8,246 nucleotides of DNA from NCBI GenBank assembly GCA_029287755.1, contig JARFQM010000428.1:1-8246 (forward strand), written 5' to 3'. Under the pieces are notes generated by a model, which saw only the letters and a program-made list of their open reading frames with translations, did not search any database and was not told where the DNA came from. Origin of the DNA: Desulfofustis sp. Lineage in GTDB: Bacteria > Desulfobacterota > Desulfobulbia > Desulfobulbales > Desulfocapsaceae. The position numbers and the translations under genes are program-made. Below, in pieces: positions 1-7,226 of the stretch (position 1 is the first letter of the stretch; every line of letters begins with the position of its first letter).

Positions 1-437
1 GCGCCGATGTAGATGATATTTTTCATCAGCTGCCGCATGCGGTTGTCGCTGAACTCATCGTTGCAGAGCTGGGTCAGCGGGATATCGATGACGGTGATGT
101 CCTCCCGGTCGAAACCGGCCGGCAGCTCCCTGGTGGAATCGTAGAGGAAATAACCGCCGGGCTGCACCATGTCGTAGTCATCGCGCAGAGTCTGGCCGTT
201 TACCGCGATGATGAAGTCGGCCCCGCCCCGCCTGCCGAGATAGCCTCTGTCGTTGATCCTCACCTCGTACCAGGTGGGCAGTCCCTGGATATTTGAGGGG
301 AAGACATTTTTGGGGCTCACCGGCACGCCGAGCCGGTACACTACTTTGGCAAAAAGATTGTTGGCGCTGGCGGAACCTGAGCCATTGACATTGGCAAAGC
401 GGACAACAAAGTCGTTGGTTCGTTCGATACGTTTCAT
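1..437 (-). CDS. 2-oxoacid:acceptor oxidoreductase, gamma-domain N-terminus of alpha-type subunit (partial)
   Basis: This is the first 145 codons of a gene that runs off the left edge. The start is ATG at 437-435, and it overlaps the stop of the upstream flavoprotein gene as ATGA, which suggests translational coupling. The protein begins with a stretch (residues 9-36) containing NVNGSGSASANNLF. It continues with FPSNIQGLPTWYEVR (residues 46-60) and YLGRRGGADFIIAVN (residues 66-80). I recognise this as the gamma-like domain at the N-terminus of fused KorA/VorB-type alpha subunits in anaerobes. These enzymes oxidatively decarboxylate 2-oxoacids to acyl-CoA and pass electrons to ferredoxin, working with a thiamine-pyrophosphate beta subunit in the cytoplasm. 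The pyrimidine (alpha) domain and the beta subunit would lie beyond the window. The substrate (2-oxoglutarate, pyruvate, branched-chain or aromatic 2-oxoacid) cannot be told from this fragment. A stand-alone gamma subunit of about 180-190 aa is the alternative. Confidence 0.85.
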   Translation of the reverse strand, partial: MKRIERTNDFVVRFANVNGSGSASANNLFAKVVYRLGVPVSPKNVFPSNIQGLPTWYEVRINDRGYLGRRGGADFIIAVNGQTLRDDYDMVQPGGYFLYDSTRELPAGFDREDITVIDIPLTQLCNDEFSDNRMRQLMKNIIYIG

Positions 438-2215
438 CGGTCACCGGCCTTTGCGGATTTATAAGTGTATTTAATCATCTCCCAGGCAGCGGTAGGGCAC
501 CTCTCGGCGCATATACCGCAATGCAGGCAGACATTTTCATCTTTGACCATGACCCGCCCGGTGGACAGGATATCGGAGACATACAGGGACTGTTCTTTGT
601 TCCTGGCGGGAACCAGCAGCCGTTCCCGCAGTTCCTCCTCCTCTCCATTCTCGATGAAATTGATACAGGTGGTCGGACAGGCGTCGACACAGGCGTCGCA
701 CTCGATACACAGTCCTTCATCGAATACCGTCTGGACATCACAGTTCAGACATCTCTTGGCCTCGACCTTGCCGCCCTCCTGGCCATAGCCGAGTTCGACC
801 TCGACCAGCCGGTCGCGGAGCGACTTGGCCTTGTCGACCATCGGTACGTGCTGGCGTTCATCCTCAGTTACATGGCTGTCGTAGAGCCAGTCATGGAAAC
901 CCAGCTTCTGTCCGGCCAGGGTAACCTCCGGCTCCGGCCGGTTGTGCAGATCCTCGCCGCGGCAGAGAAGATCGATGGAGATCGCGGCTTCGTGTCCATG
1001 GGCGACGGCGATAATTATGTTGCCGGGGCCAAAGGCCGAGTCACCGCCAAAAAAGACAGTGGGCACCGAAGACTGCAGGGTGACCGGGTCAAGCGTGGGG
1101 AGTCCGTAATCGTCGAAAGCGATGTTGCATTCCGGTTCGATAAACGGAAAGGCGTTCTGCTGACCGATCGCCAGAAGCACCTCGTCGCACTCAAGCACGA
1201 CAGGTTCTTCTCCGGTGGGAACAAGTTTCCTTTTACCCTGCTCGTCATACTCCGGCATTACCTTCTCAAAACGCATGCCTCGCAGGCGGCCGTCCTCGAC
1301 GATGAATTCCAGCGGGGTCAAATTTTCGAGAATGGGGATATCTTCGTGCAGGGCGTCTTCGATCTCCCATTCCGAAGCTTTCATTTCACTCCGGGGGCTG
1401 CGGACGATAACCTTGACGTCCTCGCCGCCCAGCCGTCGGGCGGTGCGGCAGCAATCCATGGCGGTATTGCCGCCGCCCAGTACCAGTACGCGTTTGCCAG
1501 TCTTTTCCACATGCTCGAACACCACGCCCGCCAGCCAGTCAATCCCGACATGGATGAATTTATCCCCCTCCTGACGACCCGGCAGGTTGGGCAGGTCTCG
1601 TCCGCGGGGAGCGCCGGAACCGATGAACACCGCATCGTAATCCTTGTCGAGGATCTCCTTGAGGCTCGACACATAGGTGTTGAGATAGGTGGTGATACCC
1701 CCCATCTCCAGAATGTAGTTTACTTCTTCGTTGAGTACCCTTTCCGGCAACCTGAAGGAGGGGACCTGGCTCCGCATGAAGCCTCCGGCCTTGGAGGCAT
1801 CGTCATAGAGATCGAGTTCGTAGCCCAGGAGCGACAAGTCCCGGGCCACTGTAAGCGAGGCGGGGCCCCCGCCTATCAAGGCGATTTTTTTGCCGTTCTT
1901 TTTCTTAGGAGCCTTGGGGAGCCGGGCTGAAATATCGTCACGGTTGTCCGCCGCTACCCTCTTGAGGCGGCAGATGGCCACCGGCTCGTCCTCCACCCTG
2001 TCACGTCTGCAGGCAGGCTCGCAGGGGCGGTCGCAGACTCTACCCAAAATCCCCGGGAAGACATTGGAGACCCAGTTGATCATGTAGGCTTTGGTGAACC
2101 TCTCATGGAGGATCAGCCGGATGTATTCAGGCACCGGCGTGTGGGCCGGGCAGGCGTATTGACAGTCTACAACCCTATGGAAATATTCGGGATTTTTAAT
2201 GTCGGTCGGCTTCAC
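434..2215 (-). CDS. GltD-like FAD/NAD(P)-binding oxidoreductase with C-terminal ferredoxin clusters
   Basis: This 593-aa cytoplasmic protein is related to the glutamate synthase small subunit. The N-terminus carries a Cys set (C18, C22, C61, C65, C69) in the GltD-type Fe-S domain, with PGILGRVCDRPCEPACRR at residues 54-71. A FAD-binding glycine motif follows (IGGGPAS, 114-120), then an inserted NAD(P)H-binding motif (VLGGGNTAMD, 245-254). The flavin-binding end motif FFGGDSAFGPGNI lies at 388-400. The C-terminus has two ferredoxin motifs, C503-C506-C509-C513 and C563-C566-C569-C573, plus extra cysteines C489, C492 and C517. It probably passes electrons between NAD(P)H, FAD and ferredoxin for the co-transcribed 2-oxoacid oxidoreductase. 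True glutamate synthase is unlikely because no large subunit is adjacent. The start is GTG at 2215: no ATG or GTG lies between it and the in-frame stop at 2267-2269, and a weak GAGAG lies about 7 bases upstream. The stop overlaps the next start by 4 bases. Confidence 0.88.
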   Translation of the reverse strand: MKPTDIKNPEYFHRVVDCQYACPAHTPVPEYIRLILHERFTKAYMINWVSNVFPGILGRVCDRPCEPACRRDRVEDEPVAICRLKRVAADNRDDISARLPKAPKKKNGKKIALIGGGPASLTVARDLSLLGYELDLYDDASKAGGFMRSQVPSFRLPERVLNEEVNYILEMGGITTYLNTYVSSLKEILDKDYDAVFIGSGAPRGRDLPNLPGRQEGDKFIHVGIDWLAGVVFEHVEKTGKRVLVLGGGNTAMDCCRTARRLGGEDVKVIVRSPRSEMKASEWEIEDALHEDIPILENLTPLEFIVEDGRLRGMRFEKVMPEYDEQGKRKLVPTGEEPVVLECDEVLLAIGQQNAFPFIEPECNIAFDDYGLPTLDPVTLQSSVPTVFFGGDSAFGPGNIIIAVAHGHEAAISIDLLCRGEDLHNRPEPEVTLAGQKLGFHDWLYDSHVTEDERQHVPMVDKAKSLRDRLVEVELGYGQEGGKVEAKRCLNCDVQTVFDEGLCIECDACVDACPTTCINFIENGEEEELRERLLVPARNKEQSLYVSDILSTGRVMVKDENVCLHCGICAERCPTAAWEMIKYTYKSAKAGDR

Positions 2216-2315
2216 GAGTCGGCTCTCAGCAAGGGGTGGTGGAAAAGGGCAGCGGACGATTCCTTCTTACCAGTATGGGCGGACAATGCCAAGTTTATTG
2301 GTGGTATCAAGTGGT

Positions 2316-2344
2316 TAGATAGTAACAACAATAATCATTATCAA
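2316..2344 (-). promoter_or_regulatory. Likely sigma70-type promoter of the flavoprotein/2-oxoacid oxidoreductase operon
   Basis: On the minus strand, TTGATA (2344-2339) and TATCTA (2321-2316) are separated by exactly 17 bases, close to the sigma70 consensus. The expected transcription start is near 2309, giving a leader of about 94 bases before the GTG start at 2215. The -35 region overlaps an imperfect FNR/CRP-like pattern on the plus strand, ATAAT-N4-ATCAA (2331-2344). Its right half matches TTGAT-N4-ATCAA and its left half only partly, so a redox regulator is possible but weakly supported. Confidence 0.55.
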
Positions 2345-2385
2345 CTTTATTAAAATAATGCCTGCGCCCTGAAAAGCAAGCCAAA

Positions 2386-2401
2386 TTTACATTTATGTAA
2401 A
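2386..2401. promoter_or_regulatory. AT-rich palindrome, possible operator
   Basis: TTTACAT-TT-ATGTAAA is a perfect 7-base inverted repeat with a 2-base centre. It lies in the AT-rich part of the gap between ilvD and the flavoprotein gene, about 42 bases upstream of the predicted -35 box of the flavoprotein operon. That spacing centres it near -84, which would suit an activator. I do not recognise a specific regulator family. In such AT-rich DNA a palindrome of this size could be chance. Confidence 0.3.
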
Positions 2402-2447
2402 AACGAATTTTATATTTATTTTATATAGTTAGGCAGGGCAGGGCGAG

Positions 2448-2479
2448 TGCTGCGGGAGATTTCTGCATCCCCCGCAGCA
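2448..2479 (-). terminator. Stem-loop just after ilvD, probable 3' end hairpin
   Basis: TGCTGCGGG (2448-2456) pairs with CCCGCAGCA (2471-2479) in a perfect 9-bp GC-rich stem. GAT/ATC can add three inner pairs past a small internal loop. It begins 11 bases after the ilvD TAG stop (2493-2491). No U-tract follows in the ilvD direction, so it is not a classical intrinsic terminator. It may stabilise the 3' end or act with Rho. Confidence 0.45.
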
Positions 2480-2490
2480 GGTTGGTGAAA

Positions 2491-4326
2491 CTATTCGGGC
2501 ACTACCCGCACCGCCCCGAGATCGGCGGACGAGGCCAGCAGTGCATAGGCTTTTAGGGCTGTGGAAATCTGGCGGGGCCGGGCCGGCGGCTTGAAAGCGC
2601 CGGAGCCGCGCTTTTCCTCCTCTGCTCGCCTCGCTTCCAGCTCGGTCACGCTGATTGCCACGTTGATGGTTCTCTTGGGGATATCTATTGCAATGGTATC
2701 GCCGTCTTTCACCAGGCCGATTGCGCCACCTGCTGCTGCTTCGGGGCTCACATGACCAATCGACAGGCCGGAGGTGCCCCCTGAGAACCTGCCGTCGGTG
2801 ACCAGGGCACATTCCTTGCCCAGGTTTCTCGACTTGAGATAGGATGTGGGATAGAGCATTTCCTGCATGCCGGGGCCGCCACGCGGGCCCTCGAAGCGAA
2901 TGACCACCACGTCGCCGGCGCTGATGGTGCCGTCTAAAATAGCCTCGCAGGCGTCTTCCTGGGAGTCGCAGACGCGGGCGGTTCCAGAAAAAACCAGGAT
3001 GGACTCGTCGACCCCGGCCGTTTTCACGATGCAGCCGTTTTCGGCAATGTTGCCGAACAGTACAGCCAGGCCGCCGTCTTTGGAGAAGGCGTGTTCAGCC
3101 GAACGGATGCAGCCGTGCCGCCGATCGAGATCGGCTTCTTTGTAGCTGCTCTGCTGGGAGCCCATCACCAGGTTTCTGCCAATATTTCCCGGGGCGCTCA
3201 GATAGAGTTCTCTGGCCTCTTGGGTCGCTGATTCCAAAGTGATGTCGTGGCTTGCAAGCACCGCCTTTAGGGTGGGGCTGTCCACCCTGCTCACCGACGT
3301 GTCAATCAGCCCGGCCCGGTCCAGCTCAGCCATAATACCCAGGATGCCGCCGGCCCGATTCACATCTTCAACATGGTAGGACGAGGAAGGGGAAACCTTG
3401 CAGAGGTTGGGGATTTTTCTGGACAGCTCATCGATGTCCTTCATGGTGAAATCGACCTTAGCCTCGTGGGCTATGGCCAGCAGATGGAGCACCGTATTGG
3501 TCGAGCCGCCCATGGCGATGTCGAGCGACATGGCATTTCGGAACGCGGCTTTGGAGCCAATCGAGCGGGGCAGGACCGTGCCGTCTTCGCTGCCGTAGTA
3601 GGCGTCCGCCATTTCAACAATACGCTCCGCCGCCTTCTCGAAAAGAGAGATTCGCTGTGCATGGGTGGCCACCACCGTGCCGTTGCCCGGCAGGGCCAGA
3701 CCCAGGGCCTCGTTGAGGCAGTTCATCGAATTGGCAGTGAACATGCCCGAGCAGGAGCCGCAGGTTGGGCAGGCGCAGCGTTCGATGCGCGCCATGTCGC
3801 TGTCGGAGACGGTTTGGTCGGCAGCCATGACCATGGCGTCAATCAGGTCGTACCTGTCGTCCCCGTCGACCCCGGCCTCCATGGGGCCGCCAGAGACAAA
3901 TATGGTCGGGATGTTGAGCCGCATGGCAGCCATCAGCATGCCGGGGGTAATCTTGTCGCAATTGGATATGCAAATCATGGCGTCGACGGTGTGGGCGTTG
4001 CACATGTACTCAACGCTGTCGGCGATCAGATCCCGAGAAGGCAGCGAATAGAGCATGCCGTCATGACCCATGGCGATGCCGTCGTCAATGGCGATGGTGT
4101 TGAATTCGGCCGCAAAGCAGCCTTTCTTTTCGATTATCTTTTTTAAGTGCTGACCTATTTCATGCAGGTGCATGTGGCCCGGAACGAACTGAGTAAAGGA
4201 GTTGACGATGGCGATGACTGGCCTGCTCATGTGCTCCTCTCGCATTCCGTTTGCCCGCCAGAGACTGCGGGCTCCGGCCATTCTTCGACCCTGGGTTGTG
4301 GTAGCGCTGCGTAGGGGGATGGTCAT
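2491..4326 (-). CDS. ilvD: Dihydroxy-acid dehydratase IlvD
   Basis: IlvD removes water from 2,3-dihydroxy-3-methylbutanoate and 2,3-dihydroxy-3-methylpentanoate to give the 2-keto acids that precede valine, leucine and isoleucine. It is a cytoplasmic Fe-S enzyme. The 611 aa agree with about 616 in E. coli, and the two align almost end to end from memory. Seen in the sequence: [13 protein letters not shown] (42-54), [20 protein letters not shown] (79-98), NCDKITPGM with C123 and K125, [19 protein letters not shown] (186-204) with likely cluster ligand C192, and [20 protein letters not shown] (511-530) with the active-site serine region. The FTQFVPGH form resembles the E. coli [4Fe-4S] class rather than the plant-type [2Fe-2S] class. 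The ATG at 4326 has GAGGT 5 bases upstream. The gene stands alone, divergent from pilT, and no other ilv or leu gene is in the window. Its leader carries a terminator-like hairpin (4341-4379). Confidence 0.97.
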   Translation of the reverse strand: MTIPLRSATTTQGRRMAGARSLWRANGMREEHMSRPVIAIVNSFTQFVPGHMHLHEIGQHLKKIIEKKGCFAAEFNTIAIDDGIAMGHDGMLYSLPSRDLIADSVEYMCNAHTVDAMICISNCDKITPGMLMAAMRLNIPTIFVSGGPMEAGVDGDDRYDLIDAMVMAADQTVSDSDMARIERCACPTCGSCSGMFTANSMNCLNEALGLALPGNGTVVATHAQRISLFEKAAERIVEMADAYYGSEDGTVLPRSIGSKAAFRNAMSLDIAMGGSTNTVLHLLAIAHEAKVDFTMKDIDELSRKIPNLCKVSPSSSYHVEDVNRAGGILGIMAELDRAGLIDTSVSRVDSPTLKAVLASHDITLESATQEARELYLSAPGNIGRNLVMGSQQSSYKEADLDRRHGCIRSAEHAFSKDGGLAVLFGNIAENGCIVKTAGVDESILVFSGTARVCDSQEDACEAILDGTISAGDVVVIRFEGPRGGPGMQEMLYPTSYLKSRNLGKECALVTDGRFSGGTSGLSIGHVSPEAAAGGAIGLVKDGDTIAIDIPKRTINVAISVTELEARRAEEEKRGSGAFKPPARPRQISTALKAYALLASSADLGAVRVVPE

Positions 4327-4340
4327 GGGGTACCTCGCTC

Positions 4341-4379
4341 AAAGAAAATCCGCTCCCGACTTGGGCCGGAATGAGCGGA
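4341..4379 (-). terminator. Attenuator-like intrinsic terminator in the ilvD leader
   Basis: Read on the minus strand, TCCGCTC (4379-4373) pairs perfectly with GAGCGGA (4355-4349). Inside this stem, after a 3-base ATT bulge, CCGGC-CCAA-GTCGG (4369-4356) forms a second 5-bp stem (one G-U pair) closed by a CCAA tetraloop. The tract TTTTCTTT (4348-4341) follows directly. The ilvD Shine-Dalgarno GAGGT comes only four bases later, 5 bases before the ATG. No gene on this strand lies upstream for it to terminate, since pilT diverges. The natural reading is therefore conditional termination of the ilvD transcript. Terminator geometry is seen in the sequence; the regulatory role is inferred. Confidence 0.6.
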
Positions 4380-4468
4380 AAATGTTAGAAAAAACTGTAC
4401 TTTTTCAAAAATCTATTACAGTATACAATGAAACAGAGGAGTATTGCACAATTTTTCAGGAGGTCGGT
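4380..4468. promoter_or_regulatory. Divergent ilvD / pilT promoter region
   Basis: This AT-rich gap must hold the start signals of both divergent genes. On the minus strand TATACT (4425-4420) is a good -10 candidate with a poor -35 (TGCAAT, 4448-4443, spacing 17). It would start the ilvD transcript near 4413, upstream of the attenuator hairpin. On the plus strand the overlapping TATACA or TACAAT (4422-4429) could serve pilT, again without a clear -35. A 6-bp inverted repeat, GAAAAA (4388-4393) with TTTTTC (4401-4406), lies between the -10 boxes and the ilvD hairpin and could be an operator or a leader hairpin. AGGAGGT (4458-4464) is the pilT ribosome binding site. Confidence 0.35.
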
Positions 4469-5641
4469 ATGAAAAAGACGGAGATTGATTATTGGATCAC
4501 CGCAATGCTGGAATCCCACCCCAATGTTTCCGATTTAAATATCACGGTTGGCAAGACTCTGCAGGTGGAATCGGCGGGTGTTCTGAAACCGGTCGAAGTT
4601 GAGCCTCCGATAAAGGAATTGACGCCGTTCCAGTCTGAAACTTTCGCCCTCAACCTGATCGGCAACAACAAGCGGCTGCTTAACGATCTGGTCGACAACG
4701 GCTCCTGCGACCTGTCGTACGCATTCAGTGAGGAGGCCCGTTTCAGGGTCAATATATTCACCACCAAAGGATACATCACCACGGTGATGCGTAAGCTGGA
4801 GACCAAGGTTCCCTCGATTGAGGACATGAACTTCCCCCATGCTTTTGAAAAAATGGCATCGGAACTCAACGGCATCGTTATTTTCACCGGTGCCACCGGC
4901 ACTGGTAAAACAACCTCGCTGGCGGCCCTGCTGAACCGCATCAATCAGGAGCGGGCGGTGCATGTGGTCACGCTCGAAGATCCCATCGAGTATATGCACA
5001 CCCATAACCAGGCGACCTTCAACCAGAGGGAATTGGGACATGATTTCTCGAGCTATGCGATGGGAATGAGGGCAGCCCTCAGGCAGGCACCCAAGGTTAT
5101 TCTGGTGGGTGAGATGCGCGACAGGGAGACCATGGAGATCGGCTTGACCGCCGCCGAAACGGGTCATCTTGTATTATCCACCCTGCACACCATCGATGCC
5201 GGCCAGGCCATCAACCGCTGCCTGGGTATGTTCGAGCAGGAAGAGCAGCCCCAGATCCGGCACCGGCTGGCTGACACCATCCGCTGGGTTGTCAGCCAGC
5301 GGCTGCTGCCCAGAGTCGGGGGCGGCCGGATCGCCGCCATGGAGATCCTCTGCACCAGTCTCAGGGTGAAGGATCTGATTCTCAACGGCGAAACCGAAGA
5401 CAAGACCTTTTACGAGGTCATAAAGGCGGGGTCTGCGCTGGAGATGAGAACCTTCGACCAGCATATACTCGAATTGTTCAGCCATGGCCTGATCACCGAG
5501 GAAACGGCGGTGAGGTATTGCTCCTACCGCAACGAGATCTTCCGCGGCATTGACCAAATCAAGGCGGCCCGGGGCGAAGCGACCTCGAGCCTCAAGGATC
5601 TGGCCATGGAAGAGGAGGAAGACCAGTCGTTTGGGTACTGA
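4469..5641 (+). CDS. pilT: PilT-family type IV pilus retraction ATPase
   Basis: This 390-aa hexameric secretion-type ATPase would act at the inner face of the cytoplasmic membrane, powering pilus retraction and twitching. The N-terminal domain has SDLNITVGK (21-29), a variant of the SDLHL-type motif. The core has Walker A GATGTGKTT (141-149), a catalytic Asp box TLEDPIEY (168-175), Walker B-type ILVGEMRDRET (211-221) and the His box TAAETGHLVLSTLHT (227-241). No PilB-type tetracysteine zinc motif is present, which argues against the extension ATPase. The C-terminal AIRNLIRE signature of classical PilT is degenerate here (RVKDLILNG, 299-307). The tail EMRTFDQHILELFSHGLI (325-342) recalls PilU, so this may be an accessory PilT/PilU paralogue. 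The start is ATG 4469, with AGGAGGT four bases upstream; the frame is open back into ilvD, but that extension has no family similarity. No pilin or pilB/C gene is adjacent. Confidence 0.88.
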   Translation: MKKTEIDYWITAMLESHPNVSDLNITVGKTLQVESAGVLKPVEVEPPIKELTPFQSETFALNLIGNNKRLLNDLVDNGSCDLSYAFSEEARFRVNIFTTKGYITTVMRKLETKVPSIEDMNFPHAFEKMASELNGIVIFTGATGTGKTTSLAALLNRINQERAVHVVTLEDPIEYMHTHNQATFNQRELGHDFSSYAMGMRAALRQAPKVILVGEMRDRETMEIGLTAAETGHLVLSTLHTIDAGQAINRCLGMFEQEEQPQIRHRLADTIRWVVSQRLLPRVGGGRIAAMEILCTSLRVKDLILNGETEDKTFYEVIKAGSALEMRTFDQHILELFSHGLITEETAVRYCSYRNEIFRGIDQIKAARGEATSSLKDLAMEEEEDQSFGY

Positions 5642-5713
5642 GCAGACACATCTCTTTCCCGGGCTAAGCTAATCAGCAACTGAACTCAGCAGATCAGCAG
5701 AAGAGAGACGGTT

Positions 5714-6385
5714 ATGAAGATCACATGCAGCGCGTGCGGTAAATCCCATAAATCCAATGCCAAACTGGAAGCGAGCCTGGACAAACTTCTGCCCGGCCAG
5801 AGGATTCGCCTTAAATGCAGTCAATGCGGGGAGCCCATACCCCTGAGCAGAGAGGACCTCTATGGTGACAGGGCCAGCACGATCAGGCCGCCGGAACCGC
5901 CCGATATCAGTTGGCTCAAAGATGGAGTCTTCGACGATGAGGAAATCGTTGCCGACATTCCCCAGGCACTGATCGTCGCCAGGCCCGGGGATGCCAGGGA
6001 GAAAATGAGCAGTGCCCTGTCCGGTCTCGGGTATCGAACCGAAACCACTGAACAGACAGGGGACATGGTTACTCAGATGCAGTTCGTCAATTACACCTGT
6101 GTGGTGCTGAATACAGAGTGTGTTGAGGGGAATTTCGCAGACGATCCGCTGCATCGCTTCCTCTGTGCCATGGAAATGTCACGCCGGCGAAATATTCTCT
6201 ATGTGCTCGTAGGACCGGAATTCAAAACCTTCTATAATCTACAGGCCCTAACAAATTCAGCTAACCTGGTGGTCAATTCCAGTGACATTCCCCATTTCGG
6301 AGTTATATTGAGAAAGGCCATTCCGGAATATGAACAGCTTTTTGGCCCCTATATGGATGAAATGAAAATTCAGGGGAAACAATAA
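5714..6385 (+). CDS. Zinc-ribbon protein with possible degenerate receiver-like domain
   Basis: I do not recognise this 223-aa soluble protein as a named gene. The N-terminus has C5-x2-C8 and C35-x2-C38, a short zinc ribbon of the kind found at the start of many deltaproteobacterial regulatory proteins. A low-complexity linker (about 52-80) follows. The rest (about 83-205) alternates hydrophobic strands and helices, for example ALIVAR (85-90), YTCVVLN (127-133), ILYVLVGP (161-168) and ANLVVNSSD (183-191). This resembles a response-regulator fold. Where a phospho-acceptor Asp would sit, after VVL, there is N133, so phosphorylation is unlikely if the fold call is right. It starts 72 bases after pilT, with a purine-rich AGAAGAGAG before the ATG, and is probably co-transcribed with it. 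A role in pilus or surface-motility control is inferred from position only. Confidence 0.7.
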   Translation: MKITCSACGKSHKSNAKLEASLDKLLPGQRIRLKCSQCGEPIPLSREDLYGDRASTIRPPEPPDISWLKDGVFDDEEIVADIPQALIVARPGDAREKMSSALSGLGYRTETTEQTGDMVTQMQFVNYTCVVLNTECVEGNFADDPLHRFLCAMEMSRRRNILYVLVGPEFKTFYNLQALTNSANLVVNSSDIPHFGVILRKAIPEYEQLFGPYMDEMKIQGKQ

Positions 6386-6476
6386 CTGCAATAAACCCAT
6401 ACCGGCAGTCCGCCTGAACCGGCGGCGGGCAGCCGGCAGTCAGTCTGCCTTCCTGCCAATTTACCACCTCTGCCCC
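6386..6476 (+). other. Gap with GC-rich inverted repeats between zinc-ribbon and rhodanese genes
   Basis: Two short hairpins can form: CCGCC (6410-6414) with GGCGG (6421-6425), and GGCAG (6435-6439) with CTGCC (6445-6449). Neither is followed by a U-tract, so they are weak terminator candidates. No clear promoter was found. The stretch just before the rhodanese start is pyrimidine-rich and lacks a Shine-Dalgarno sequence. Confidence 0.25.
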
Positions 6477-6974
6477 ATGAAGCGCTTCCTGCCTCTTACC
6501 CTCATCGCTCTCCTGCTCTTAACGAGCGGTGCCTGGCTGTTGTCAGGTCCATCGACCCCGATCACCCAAGCCGATGAACAGCAAGGTGCGTCTGTAGGGG
6601 ATGGAAAGCAAGCAGTATCTGCGGTTGAGGTTCAGCCGCGTTTCCAAACGGTGTCCGCCGCTGAAGCCGCGGAGTTGATGAAAACAAGGGAAAACTTGCA
6701 GATTATAGATGTGAGAACTCCTCAGGAACGCAAACAATTCCGCATCGCCGACTCCAAGCTGGTGCCCGTGGGCGATGTGTTGCGGGGCGTCTTCGAGGCC
6801 GATCCAGAACAACCGCTGATGCTCATCTGCGCCGTCGGCGGCCGCAGCTATGTGGCTTCTAAAGTGATGTTTGCCCGCGGCTACCGGGAGATCTACAACC
6901 TGGACGGAGGGATCGAATCCTGGCGTCGGGCAGGCTTTCCCCTGGAGAGCGGCCCCGAAGATCCGGCTCGATAG
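6477..6974 (+). CDS. Exported single-domain rhodanese (sulfurtransferase-like)
   Basis: The protein is 165 aa. Residues 1-22 form a signal peptide or membrane anchor: K2-R3, then a hydrophobic run with LIALLLL at 9-15, and possible cleavage after TQA (30-32). No lipobox Cys is present. A polar linker leads to one rhodanese domain (about 57-155), with IIDVRTPQE (76-84), the active-site loop CAVGGRS (118-124) with the persulfide-forming C118, and the C-terminal NLDGGIESWRRAGFPL (141-156). It probably acts in the periplasm, carrying sulfane sulfur or in a related thiol role, like PspE-type proteins; the substrate is unknown. The start is fixed by the signal peptide rather than by an RBS: no Shine-Dalgarno is visible, the upstream bases being CACCTCTGCCCC. 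Neighbours give no pathway link. Confidence 0.85.
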   Translation: MKRFLPLTLIALLLLTSGAWLLSGPSTPITQADEQQGASVGDGKQAVSAVEVQPRFQTVSAAEAAELMKTRENLQIIDVRTPQERKQFRIADSKLVPVGDVLRGVFEADPEQPLMLICAVGGRSYVASKVMFARGYREIYNLDGGIESWRRAGFPLESGPEDPAR

Positions 6975-7064
6975 TCCTATCTTCTCGTAATCAATTATAA
7001 AAAAACAGTTGTTGTGGAAGCGCTCCACGGGCCTTTCCGGCACTGACGAAGATCTAATAAAACC

Positions 7065-7093
7065 TTGTCTCTCCATCACTTTCATGGTATATA
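7065..7093 (+). promoter_or_regulatory. Likely sigma70-type promoter of rpsA
   Basis: TTGTCT (7065-7070) and TATATA (7088-7093) are spaced by 17 bases, a good match to the housekeeping consensus. Transcription would begin near 7100, giving an untranslated leader of about 127 bases before the rpsA ATG at 7227. Confidence 0.5.
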
Positions 7094-7099
7094 GCACAA

Positions 7100-7226
7100 T
7101 TCCCCTGCTGGGGTTGCCCTCTGGAGTTTGGGGCGCAGTTCCACAGTTGTACAGGTGTCTGTTACAGAACAGGCTGAGATTAAAAACAAAAACCCTGCGG
7201 GATGTGCCCGCGCAACGAGCAAACCA
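7100..7226 (+). promoter_or_regulatory. Folded rpsA leader, possible autoregulatory region
   Basis: Three short stem-loops can be drawn: CCCC-TGCT-GGGG (7102-7113); GTCTGTT (7157-7163) with AACAGGC (7168-7174) around an ACAG loop and with one G-U pair; and GCGGG (7197-7201) with CCCGC (7207-7211), 15 bases before the start codon. No proper Shine-Dalgarno precedes the ATG, only ACGAGC. In E. coli, rpsA is translated from a structured leader with a poor Shine-Dalgarno and is repressed by S1 itself. A similar control here is inference. Confidence 0.35.

Noticed and set aside
521..1930. 469-codon open frame on the plus strand opposite the flavoprotein gene
   Set aside because: The minus-strand frame has clear FAD, NAD(P) and ferredoxin motifs. 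The plus frame shows no recognisable domain, and long antisense frames are common in GC-rich genes.
3373..4146. 257-codon open frame on the plus strand opposite ilvD
   Set aside because: It is a shadow of the strongly conserved ilvD frame, rich in His, Gly and Val, with no motif.
4202..4468. N-terminal extension of the PilT frame into ilvD
   Set aside because: The extension lies antisense to ilvD, has no similarity to PilT, and the ATG at 4469 has an ideal AGGAGGT.
4380..4640. T-box riboswitch upstream of ilvD
   Set aside because: The conserved T-box AGGGTGGNACCGCG-type element was not found on the minus strand, and the available leader is too short.
7014..7028. GTGGA-AGCGC-TCCAC stem-loop after the rhodanese gene as its terminator
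   Set aside because: The stem is only 5 bp, and in the plus direction it is preceded by an A-run, not followed by a U-tract.
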